Assembly (NCBI GenBank): GCA_021795215.1
Contig: JAJYPS010000006.1
Span: 1-45,376, forward strand
Direction of reading: 5' to 3'
Source of the DNA: Actinomycetes bacterium
Lineage (GTDB): Bacteria > Actinomycetota > Acidimicrobiia > Acidimicrobiales > JAKAOS01
Length of the DNA stretch: 45,376 nt
The notes under the pieces are model-generated. The model was not told the DNA's origin. It was given only the letters and a program-made list of their open reading frames with translations, and searched no databases. Made by a program: the position numbers and the translations under genes. This document shows positions 35,374 to 43,724 of this stretch, piece after piece (position 1 is the first letter of the stretch; every line of letters begins with the position of its first letter).

Positions 35374-36033
35374 TCAGTACCCAATCCCCTCCGAGAGGTG
35401 GAGCGGAGGACGGCCCAACGCCCGGGCCGTCCTCCGTACAGCGGCAAGACCCGCCAGACCGGACCTGGGCAGACCCGCCAGACCCGTCGAGGGAGCGTCC
35501 GAAACGGCTCTCACCGCGGCCATCGGCCGCGCCCCCAGCGCCTCGAACAGGTAGCCCGTCTCGGTGTCCACCACGTCCCCGCCTGAGGCCGCCAGTTCGG
35601 CTCGCCGCGTACCCCAAACCGGCCGTCGCACCGTTTCCACGGCGCCCAGTTCCGCTCGGATGCCGCTGCGACGGAGAGCGTCGACGACGACCGACGTGAG
35701 TTGGTCGTCCGGCGACAGGGCCGTCTCCCTACCTTCTACCGACACCCTTTCGGCCACCACCACCTGCCCGGGCTTTGCCGACCGACGAAGAGCACCACAT
35801 ACGCCCAGAACGATGACCGGTCGCCCTGGAGCGAGCCCGGCGGCCAGACGAGCACCGGCGCTTCGTGCTTTTTCCGGCCCCATGCCGCAGCGCCTGATCG
35901 GTGCTCCCGGACGGCCGAGCCCGATCGCAAGGCGCTCGATCCAAATGGCGGTCACCAGGACCGGCACCGCCGGGTCACCCCGCCGTCCCGACGCCCACGC
36001 CGAGCGGCCCGGCAGCGGCTCGTCAATCCGCAC
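35374..36033 (-). CDS. hpnG: Hopanoid-associated nucleoside phosphorylase HpnG
   Basis: GMGPEKARSAGARLAAGLAPGRPVIVLGVCGALRRSAKPGQVVVAERV...VDTETGYLFEALGARPMAAVRAVSDAP; overlaps the shc stop; GTG start. Confidence 0.88.
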   Translation of the reverse strand: MRIDEPLPGRSAWASGRRGDPAVPVLVTAIWIERLAIGLGRPGAPIRRCGMGPEKARSAGARLAAGLAPGRPVIVLGVCGALRRSAKPGQVVVAERVSVEGRETALSPDDQLTSVVVDALRRSGIRAELGAVETVRRPVWGTRRAELAASGGDVVDTETGYLFEALGARPMAAVRAVSDAPSTGLAGLPRSGLAGLAAVRRTARALGRPPLHLSEGIGY

Positions 36034-38107
36034 TAAACACGCCGTTCTGACGGCTGTCGGAGTTGTGCCGGTCCTCGGGACGGTCCAGGCCCTGCCAGCT
36101 CCGCCACCGCCCCAGAGCCATCACCGGGAACACCAGCCTGTAAAGGTGGTAGTTGATGTGGAAGTCGCCAGGAAAGCCCGTCCCGGTGAAGTAGGGCTCG
36201 TCCCAGCTGCCATCGTCGTCCTGAGTCGCCGCCAGGTACTCCACTCCTCGGCGGATCGCTTTGCGGAACTGGGCCTGGGCGATGTCCACTTCGCCATCGC
36301 CGGACCCGCCGTGGGCCCGGCGAGCCTCACCCGGCGGCGTGGCCAGGCACAGCAGTGCCAAGAGCGCCCAGGAGGTCTGTGACGGCGTCGAAGCCCCGCG
36401 ACCACGCCATGCCGGGTCGGTGTACGACCTCATGTCCTCGCCCCATCCTCCGTCGGCGTTCTGGTGCTCGCACAGGAACCTCCCGGCAGCCGCCAGACGA
36501 GGGTCGGACGGCTCTGCTCCCGCGGCCACCAGGGCAGGAACAGCTGCGCCGGTTCCGTAGACGTAGTTTGCTCCCCAGCGACCGAACCAGGCCCCGTCGT
36601 CCTCCTGCTCGCGCCAGAGCCAGGCGACACCGCGGGACAGGGCGTCCGGGTGGGTTCCGGTCGCCGCCAGCATCTCCACCGCATGCGCCGTGACGTCCGC
36701 ACTCGGAGGATCGGTCACCTCGCCGAAGTCGCAGACGGGAAGCTTCTCGACCAGCCTGCTGGTGTTCTCGGCGTCGAACGCAGCCCATCCGCCGTCCCTG
36801 CACTGCATCCCTACGACCCACTCGACGGCCCTGAGCACCGCCGCCCGGGTACGCAAGGGGTCCGATCCCTCGCAGCGGCGGAGCGCCAGCACCACCAGCG
36901 CAGTGTCGTCGACGTCGGGATAGTTGTCGTTCTCGAACTCGAAAGCCCATCCGCCCGGCTCGAGGTGCGGCCGCCGAACGGCCCAGTCCCCCTTCTTGGT
37001 CACTTCCTGACCGACGAGCCAGTCTGCAGCCGATACGAGAGCCGGCTCGGACGGGTCGGCCCCGGCGTCGGCGAGAGCCAGCACGGCCAGGGCGGTGTCC
37101 CACACGGGCGACTGGCAGGCTTCGAGGCGCACCTGGTCGCCGTCGGTGACGCTGAAGGCTTCGAGACCACCTACAGCCGAAGCCAGCACCGGGTGCTCCA
37201 TCGAGTACCCGAGCAGGCTCAGGGCGAGCATCGAGTACACCCACGGGGGTTGGATGCCGCCCCAGCTGCCGTCGGGCTCCTGGCGCTCGACGATCCACGC
37301 CTCGGCCCGGCGGAAGGCGAGCCTGCGCAGCGGCTTGAACGGAAGCCGCTCGTACGCGGCCAGCGCCTTTCCCAGCAGGTGGAACATGCCCGCAGTGCTG
37401 AACAGGGCAGGCGGCTCCTCCGGGGGAAGGCCGCCACGCAGCTCCTCGATGGAGAAGGGGACCGGTCTGACCGGGCGGTGGGCGGCCACGACGGTGAGGG
37501 GGACCATGGTCTGGCGGGCCCAGCACGCGAAGTCGTAGATGTTGCAGGGGAACCACGAGGGCAGCAGGATCAGTTCGGCCGGCAGGGCCGGCAGGGCGTC
37601 CCACCGCCACAGGCCGAACAGAGCCAGCCAGAACCGGGTGAACAGCCTGGTTCTCTCGACCCCACCCTGGTCCCGGACCCACGCTGCTGCCCTGCGCATC
37701 GCTTCCAGATCCGAGGAGTGCCCGGCCAGTCGCAGCGCGACGTACGCCTCCACGGTCACCGAGAGATCCGGCGGCCCCCCGAAGAAGCTGGACCAGGTCC
37801 CGTCCGCGTCCTGCTTGGCAGCGATCCACCTGGCGACCGCCGCACGGCGCTGCGGGTCGACTATCCCGAGGAAGTGGCGCAGGAGCATGTCCTCGGCGTC
37901 CATGCTGACGTTCGTCTCCAGCTCCCCCTTCCACCATCCGAGCGGATGCTGGAGCTCGGTCAGACGGGCTACGGCGCGGGACAGCGTGCCTGCGGACAGA
38001 GCGCCTGCGGTCCGCGAGGCTAGCGATCCTGCGTCGGGGACACTCTGTGCGCCTTTGAGATCCGTCGACCCGTCGCCGCCCACCTGGGACGCCGGGTCAG
38101 AATGCAC
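36023..38107 (-). CDS. shc: Squalene-hopene cyclase
   Basis: Multiple QW motifs (QEPDGSWGG, QNADGGWGED, QEDDGAWFGRWG), DVDDTALVVLALRR (DXDD motif), LLPSWFPCNIYDFACWARQTMVPL. Start by overlap with the upstream gene. Confidence 0.96.
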   Translation of the reverse strand: MHSDPASQVGGDGSTDLKGAQSVPDAGSLASRTAGALSAGTLSRAVARLTELQHPLGWWKGELETNVSMDAEDMLLRHFLGIVDPQRRAAVARWIAAKQDADGTWSSFFGGPPDLSVTVEAYVALRLAGHSSDLEAMRRAAAWVRDQGGVERTRLFTRFWLALFGLWRWDALPALPAELILLPSWFPCNIYDFACWARQTMVPLTVVAAHRPVRPVPFSIEELRGGLPPEEPPALFSTAGMFHLLGKALAAYERLPFKPLRRLAFRRAEAWIVERQEPDGSWGGIQPPWVYSMLALSLLGYSMEHPVLASAVGGLEAFSVTDGDQVRLEACQSPVWDTALAVLALADAGADPSEPALVSAADWLVGQEVTKKGDWAVRRPHLEPGGWAFEFENDNYPDVDDTALVVLALRRCEGSDPLRTRAAVLRAVEWVVGMQCRDGGWAAFDAENTSRLVEKLPVCDFGEVTDPPSADVTAHAVEMLAATGTHPDALSRGVAWLWREQEDDGAWFGRWGANYVYGTGAAVPALVAAGAEPSDPRLAAAGRFLCEHQNADGGWGEDMRSYTDPAWRGRGASTPSQTSWALLALLCLATPPGEARRAHGGSGDGEVDIAQAQFRKAIRRGVEYLAATQDDDGSWDEPYFTGTGFPGDFHINYHLYRLVFPVMALGRWRSWQGLDRPEDRHNSDSRQNGVFSAD

Positions 38108-39113
38108 GCTGGACCACGAACTCCGCCATGTCGGCCAGCTGCCGGCGGGATGGAGCGGCGAGCGGTGCCGACTCCAGTGCCTGCAGTGCCGACTGCTTGT
38201 GCAGGCGCGCCGCCTCTTCGCAGTACGCCCGACCGCCTGCCTGCTCCACGACGAGAGCCGCCCGAGCGAGGCCGTCCTCGGGGCACGGGCGCTGTCCGAG
38301 CAGGTGCCGCAGCTCCTCGGCATGGTGGCCGCCCGCCGCCATCGCGGCGGCGACGGGAAGGCTGGCCTTGCACTGGCGCAGGTCGCTCCAGGCCGGTTTC
38401 CCGGTGCGGGAAGGGTCGCCCCAGATGCCGAGCACGTCGTCGGTCGCCTGGAATGCCAGGCCCAGCTCCACTCCGAACTCCTCCAGCGCCGAGAGCTGTT
38501 CGGCAGTGGCGCCGGCCAGTTCGGCTCCGATGGAGGCGGCGGCGCCCAGAAGGGCCCCTGTCTTGCCCCTCTCCATCTCCTCGCAGGCAGCGACGCTGAT
38601 CTCGGCCAGCCCTTCGCCGGCCATGTCGTTGGCCTGCCCGACGATCATCGACGAAGTGGCGCGGGCCAGCCGGCTCGCGGCCGCACATCGGTTGGGCACC
38701 TGGCTGTCCAGTAGGACCTGCTGCGCCAGTGACGCCAGGGCGTCCCCCACGATGACCGCCTGGCCGACTCCCCACACCGCCCACACGGTCGGGCGATGGC
38801 GGCGCCGGGAGTCGCCGTCGATTATGTCGTCGTGGATCAGCGAGAAGTTGTGCACCAGCTCCACGGCGACGGCGCCTGGAACCCCTGTCTCGGCGGCAGC
38901 TCCCGCGGCCGTGGCCGACAGAAGGGCGAGAGCGCTCCGAACCCCCTTGCCGCCGTTCGCCGACTGGGGGACACCACCTGCGTCGGTCCATCCGAAATGG
39001 TAGAAAGCCGGCCTGCTCAGCTCGCTGCCGAGCCTGCCCACGGCTGCACGCAACTCTCCTTCGCACATCGCCGCCGCCTTCTCCAGGATGGGGGGTGCCA
39101 CGGCAGCCTCCAT
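38097..39113 (-). CDS. Polyprenyl synthetase (farnesyl/geranylgeranyl diphosphate synthase-like), hopanoid-linked
   Basis: VELVHNFSLIHDDIIDGDSRRRHRPTVW (first DDxxD) and AFQATDDVLGIWGDPSRTGKPAWSDL (second); ATG at 39113 overlaps the hpnE stop. Confidence 0.93.
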   Translation of the reverse strand: MEAAVAPPILEKAAAMCEGELRAAVGRLGSELSRPAFYHFGWTDAGGVPQSANGGKGVRSALALLSATAAGAAAETGVPGAVAVELVHNFSLIHDDIIDGDSRRRHRPTVWAVWGVGQAVIVGDALASLAQQVLLDSQVPNRCAAASRLARATSSMIVGQANDMAGEGLAEISVAACEEMERGKTGALLGAAASIGAELAGATAEQLSALEEFGVELGLAFQATDDVLGIWGDPSRTGKPAWSDLRQCKASLPVAAAMAAGGHHAEELRHLLGQRPCPEDGLARAALVVEQAGGRAYCEEAARLHKQSALQALESAPLAAPSRRQLADMAEFVVQRAF

Positions 39114-40492
39114 CAGAAGGCCCGGGTCGATTGGTCGGCCAGCTCCGCGTTCCCTTTCGACGACAGGTCGGCCACGACACAGCTCGCTGCCGCATGGCCG
39201 CTCAGGACAGCACCCTCCATCGTGGCCGGCCAACCGGTGGCAGTCCATGCGCCCGAGAGGTAAAGACCGGGAGCGGACGTCCGCGGTCCCGGCCGGAGCG
39301 CCCCGGAACCTGCAGAAGCCCTGAAGGTCGCGAAGCGCTCTCGGGTCACTACGGCATCGGTCACTCTCGCCTGGCTCACCTTTCCGAAGATCTCTCCCAA
39401 TGCAGCCAGCACGGTCGACACCACCGTCTGGGGCCTGCCGCCCAACCACTCCTCGGCTCCCGACAGCGACACGCCGATGCACTGCCCCTCTGCGAGGCCC
39501 ACTGCGCGGCTCCTGTCGAATACCCACTGCAACGGCGAATGCACCACGGCGGCCATCTCCACGTCCGTTACCCGCCTGTCGAACACCACCTGGACGTTCA
39601 CTATCGGAGACGTCCCCAACGAGTCGAGCGACGGCGGCACCGTTGCGGGCGGAACCAACGCGGCCAGGCTCCAGTGGGGCACGGACATCACCACGGCAGC
39701 GGAGGCGATGCGTCCGCCGGGGCCGTCCACGAGCCACCTCCGGTCCTTGCTTCCCGCCGCAGGGCGGCCCTGCACCGAGGACACCTCCCAACCGGAACGG
39801 ACCTCCACGCCAGCCGTCGACAGGGCACTCTGCGCTGCCCCTCCGTGCAACTCCGCCAGTGGGACCCCAGACCAGCCGATGTCGCCGGCGTCGACGCTGT
39901 CCAGCAGTCCGGTGCGGACCACTCGGGTGGCGTTCTGGAGCGAGCACTCTTCGGCGGAGATGTTGCAGGTGGCGCGGAGCAGGAGGTCCCACACCGCCTC
40001 TCTCGCTTCCCGAGACTGGCACTGGCTGTCCATCCAGGCACCGAAGGCCACCGCGTCGAGAGCGTGGTCGTCCGGATCGAGCCGGCGGATTGCTCGGAAG
40101 GCGTTCGCCACGGACAGCCGGTCCTGCACCGTCAGGGGGGAGTAGCGGGCCAGCGAGCCGACCAGGTGCAGAGGAGCCGGTCCGAGGGAGCGTCGCAGCA
40201 GAGCCGGGCGGCCACCTGGCCGAAGGACCTGGATCTCCAGCCTGTCCTGCAGCTCGACCTTCTTGCCGACGCCCAACCGGTCCAGCAGTCGTCGGTACGA
40301 CGTGCAGGACCGCAGGAAGACGTGCTGGCCGTTGTCGAACGTCAGACCGTTGCGCCGGAACGAGTAGGTGGCACCCCCCAGGCTCCCCTTGCGCTCCAGC
40401 AGCACCACCGACAGACCGGCATCGGCAAGGTCCAACGCTGCTGTGATCCCGGCCAGCCCTCCGCCCACCACCACCGCGTCAGTGCTGTTCAA
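39113..40492 (-). CDS. hpnE: Hydroxysqualene dehydroxylase / squalene-associated FAD-dependent desaturase HpnE
   Basis: DAVVVGGGLAGITAALDLADAGLSVVLLERKGSLGGATYSFRRNGLTFDNGQHVFLRSCTSYRRLLDRLG; C-terminal GLYLSGAWTATGWPATMEGAVLSGHAAA. Probable TTG start overlapping the hpnD stop. Confidence 0.94.
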   Translation of the reverse strand: MNSTDAVVVGGGLAGITAALDLADAGLSVVLLERKGSLGGATYSFRRNGLTFDNGQHVFLRSCTSYRRLLDRLGVGKKVELQDRLEIQVLRPGGRPALLRRSLGPAPLHLVGSLARYSPLTVQDRLSVANAFRAIRRLDPDDHALDAVAFGAWMDSQCQSREAREAVWDLLLRATCNISAEECSLQNATRVVRTGLLDSVDAGDIGWSGVPLAELHGGAAQSALSTAGVEVRSGWEVSSVQGRPAAGSKDRRWLVDGPGGRIASAAVVMSVPHWSLAALVPPATVPPSLDSLGTSPIVNVQVVFDRRVTDVEMAAVVHSPLQWVFDRSRAVGLAEGQCIGVSLSGAEEWLGGRPQTVVSTVLAALGEIFGKVSQARVTDAVVTRERFATFRASAGSGALRPGPRTSAPGLYLSGAWTATGWPATMEGAVLSGHAAASCVVADLSSKGNAELADQSTRAF

Positions 40493-41331
40493 GGCGCCCT
40501 GCCTGCTATCGCCAGCGCGGCGACCCAAGCCTTTTCCGCCCGCGAGAGGGATACCCTCTCCGACAGGACGGACTCTGGTCGCCTTTCGATCGATCCGAGC
40601 AGACGGCGGTAGATGCCGGCCATAGCTGCGGTGCATGCGCGGCTCCGCCAGTCCAGCAGCGACAGCAGGCCAAGTCCTTCGGTATAGAAGCTTCGAGCCC
40701 GGCTGGCCACCAGGAGGATCACCCCCACTACGGCGTCGGGCGGCCCGGTCGCGTCCGGCTCCGCCCCGAATCGCTCCAGGTCGCGTGCCGGAAGGTACAC
40801 CCTGCCCATCTGCTCGCGGTCCTCCCGGATGTCCCGCAGGATGTTCGTCAGCTGCAGCGCCACTCCGAGTTGATCTGCCAGCCGGGGGGCCCTCTCACCC
40901 GCAGCGGCACCGAACACGCCGAGCGACAGCCGTCCGATGGAGCCCGCCACCAGCCGGCAGTACGTCACCAGGTCGTCGAAGGTGTCGTAACCAGATCCGT
41001 GGCAGTCCCACTCGCAACCCTGGATCAGCTCGTCGAACGCCTCGAGAGGGATGGCGAAGCGGGAAGCGGAGTCGGCGATGGCCACAAGGACCGGGTCCGA
41101 GCCGTCTCCCGGCAGCAGCTTCAAGTCCTGGCGCACCTTGGCCAGTCGTTCCAGCTTGGACTCGCTGCTGCCAGGCCCGTCGCCGATGTCGTCGATACGG
41201 CGGGCCAGTGCGTAGACGGCGGACAGTGCCCGCCTTCTCACCGGGTCCAGCAGGCGGATGCCGTAGGAGAAGTTGCGAGCCTGGGATGCCGTGAGCTGCT
41301 CGCAATAGCGGTAAGCCTCCTCGGAGTTCAT
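40489..41331 (-). CDS. hpnD: Presqualene diphosphate synthase HpnD
   Basis: ARNFSYGIRLLDPVRRRALSAVYALARRIDDIGDG; GVALQLTNILRDIREDREQMGRVYLPARDLERFG. Confidence 0.94.
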   Translation of the reverse strand: MNSEEAYRYCEQLTASQARNFSYGIRLLDPVRRRALSAVYALARRIDDIGDGPGSSESKLERLAKVRQDLKLLPGDGSDPVLVAIADSASRFAIPLEAFDELIQGCEWDCHGSGYDTFDDLVTYCRLVAGSIGRLSLGVFGAAAGERAPRLADQLGVALQLTNILRDIREDREQMGRVYLPARDLERFGAEPDATGPPDAVVGVILLVASRARSFYTEGLGLLSLLDWRSRACTAAMAGIYRRLLGSIERRPESVLSERVSLSRAEKAWVAALAIAGRAP

Positions 41332-42458
41332 TCCGCGGTCGGGCTCCGGAGCATGGGCGAAGGTGCGGAGGCGACCAGCAGGCGGCCCATGTGCCAGGCA
41401 ACTCGCCCGCGTCTGGGTCGGCAGTCCCGACCGAGCACGTCGTGACCGGCCGCCTCCACCGAGTCCAAAGCCGCCTCGCCGCCGGCCACGAACCCCGCCA
41501 CTGCCAGGCGGCCCCATCCCGACAGCATCCGCAGCAGGGGCAGCCCCTCGCCGAGCATGCATCTCGCCCGCCTGGCCTCTATGCACACCACTGCGCGCAG
41601 GGCCAGGCCCGCCCTATCGGAGGCCAGATCGGCCTCCGCGCAGCCCACCCGGTCCATGTCCTCCTCAGGCAGGTACACCCGGCCGTCCCGGAAGTCCTCC
41701 CCGACGTCCTGGAGGTGCTCGATCACCTGCAGCGCGCTGCAGATCGAGTCGGACGCCCGGAGCATCGCCGCCGAGTCCTCGCCGACCGGGTGACCGTCCG
41801 TAGTGTCCCCGCACCCCCCACGCTCCGCGGCTGGTCCGACCGTCGGTGTCGGCTCGCCAGCCCCGGTCACCTCGGTGCCCCCGGTAGGCTCGCCAGCCCC
41901 GGTCGGCTCGGCGTCCGGGAAGCCTCGGCCCCGTTGCGCCCGGGTCGATGCGTCTGCGACCCGAGCCGGCGGGAATGCCCCGAACAGAGCCAGCACCAGT
42001 CTGCCGAGCGGGTTCGCAGAAAGGTCGCAGTAGCCCAACAGCTCGGCGAAGGTGCGGTATCGGTGGACTGTCTGATCCTGGCGGTTGGCCTGTACCAGCT
42101 TGCGCAGCAGCGCCGGGTCGAAGCCGGGACGTCGCAGAAGCGGCTGCACCGGCACTACGGCGGGGTGGGCCGACGAACCCTTCTCCGCCAGCGTGATCTC
42201 GGCTTCCAGGTGGTCCAGCAGTTCGAGACGGTCGCCGCCCCACTCGTCGCCGATCTGGTCGACGAACCTGGCAAAGCCGTAGAGTGCCATCAGGTCGTTC
42301 CGCAGGTGGCGGGGAAGCACCCTCAATGCCACCGGGAAGTTCTCGTTGCGAGCGCGGGAGGCGAGCTGCGTGCTCAGATCGAGGTCCGAACGCGCCTCGG
42401 AAGGACCGAGCGGATCGGTTCCGCCGACGCTCCCGATGGTCTGCACGCTGGTGCTCAT
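41328..42458 (-). CDS. hpnC: Squalene synthase-family HpnC with low-complexity internal insertion
   Basis: RARNENFPVALRVLPRHLRNDLMALYGFARFVDQIGDEWGGDR; SICSALQVIEHLQDVGEDFRDGRVYLPEEDMDRVG. Confidence 0.93.
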   Translation of the reverse strand: MSTSVQTIGSVGGTDPLGPSEARSDLDLSTQLASRARNENFPVALRVLPRHLRNDLMALYGFARFVDQIGDEWGGDRLELLDHLEAEITLAEKGSSAHPAVVPVQPLLRRPGFDPALLRKLVQANRQDQTVHRYRTFAELLGYCDLSANPLGRLVLALFGAFPPARVADASTRAQRGRGFPDAEPTGAGEPTGGTEVTGAGEPTPTVGPAAERGGCGDTTDGHPVGEDSAAMLRASDSICSALQVIEHLQDVGEDFRDGRVYLPEEDMDRVGCAEADLASDRAGLALRAVVCIEARRARCMLGEGLPLLRMLSGWGRLAVAGFVAGGEAALDSVEAAGHDVLGRDCRPRRGRVAWHMGRLLVASAPSPMLRSPTAE

Positions 42459-42714
42459 CCGTCGCTTCTCCCTCGTGACCTGGCCGATGCCGGCTGGCTC
42501 AACCCTAAACGGCTCGCGGCCCTCCGCCCCCAGCCCCAGGGGCAGCGGCCCCATTGCCCCGCGCCCGCGCCGCCCGGGGGGAGACCCGCACAGGCGACAC
42601 CCGACGGGTCGATCCAGGGCCGGCGTACGACGCTGCGGCGCCCCCGTTCCGCCGGGAGGAGTATGTTTCCCAGGTGGTGACCGCTGCCAGGAGCCTGACC
42701 ATGAGATCGACGCC

Positions 42715-43506
42715 GTGCTGACGGCGCTCGCGATCGTGACTGCGGTCACGGCAGTCCTCGCGGTGGTGCTGGGAGTCCTGTTGGCCAAGACGCACTCCGA
42801 CCTGGCCTCCGAGCGACGGAGCCGAGCTCAGGCAGAAGAGGAGAAAGCGGCAGTCCGGGCCGAGACGGAGGCGGCGGAGCGAGCCCTCTCCTCTGCTTCG
42901 ACTCGACTGATCGAGACCCAGACCGCCTTGGAGGCCGAGACCCTCAGAGCGGACCAGGCGGAGATCCCATTGCACGAGGCGGAGCGCAGGGCCGCTCTCG
43001 CCACTCAGGCGATGGAGGCATGGGGAGAGGCGGCGCTGGCGCTCGAACGTCTGGGCAGGCATCGTGCGTGGTCCGTGCTGGCGGGGCCGTCCCTGGCGCC
43101 TCCCTGGTCCGAAGGAGAGGCGGAGGCTCCCGGCATGACCCTGCTGCACGGGATCGAGGTAGAGATCGAGAGCATCAGGGAGGAGGTCGGCACACCGGGC
43201 CAGCTGGAGGTGGTGCTGGGCGAGAAGCTGGACCTGACGCCTGCTGCAGCGGCGCTCGGCCTGGTGGCGATCCGAGAGCTTCTGCGAAGGCTTGCTCCCG
43301 GTTGCGAGGAGCTGCAGGTGCATGTCGACGGCTCGCCCGTGCCGCCCGAGATCGCCGTTCAGGCCGTCGGGGTCCGCTCCCTGGGGGACGTCGCCGGCAC
43401 TGCGTCGGACGTGATGGCGGCCGTATCCTCCCAGGGTTGGCCTTCCCTGGTCGCCATCGAGGACCCCGAGACCGGCCGGGTGGGCATCGAGCTTTCGTTG
43501 GGCTGA
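42715..43506 (+). CDS. Membrane-anchored coiled-coil hypothetical protein
   Basis: N-terminal TM (LTALAIVTAVTAVLAVVLGVLLA) then a charged coiled-coil (ASERRSRAQAEEEKAAVRAETEAAERAL...). Confidence 0.7.
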   Translation: MLTALAIVTAVTAVLAVVLGVLLAKTHSDLASERRSRAQAEEEKAAVRAETEAAERALSSASTRLIETQTALEAETLRADQAEIPLHEAERRAALATQAMEAWGEAALALERLGRHRAWSVLAGPSLAPPWSEGEAEAPGMTLLHGIEVEIESIREEVGTPGQLEVVLGEKLDLTPAAAALGLVAIRELLRRLAPGCEELQVHVDGSPVPPEIAVQAVGVRSLGDVAGTASDVMAAVSSQGWPSLVAIEDPETGRVGIELSLG

Positions 43507-43510
43507 GCCT

Positions 43511-43605
43511 GCGTGGCCGCACAGGGACGGGGGGCGGCTTGGAGAGGAGCGACCCGGATCGGCGTGGCCGCACAGGGACGGGGGGCGGCTTGGAGAGGAG
43601 CGACC
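43511..43605 (+). repeat. Near-perfect direct duplication, period 51 bp, 44-nt exact core
   Basis: GCGTGGCCGCACAGGGACGGGGGGCGGCTTGGAGAGGAGCGACC at 43511 and again at 43562. Confidence 0.92.
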
Positions 43606-43724
43606 GGGGCGGACGTCCGCCGAGAGCGCGCATACGGTTCGGACGTGGCACTACCGGGTAACCCGCCTCGGCAAGACGGGGACGTGACGAGCGACCGGGG
43701 GAGTGCCCTGGGACGTGGAAGGGA

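Noticed and set aside
36327-37937. 536-aa and 519-aa alternate-frame ORFs over squalene-hopene cyclase
   Set aside because: Shadow ORFs in GC-rich DNA; the shc frame carries QW and DXDD motifs.
43511-43605. Direct repeats as transposon ends
   Set aside because: Only two adjacent copies, no transposase and no terminal inverted repeats.
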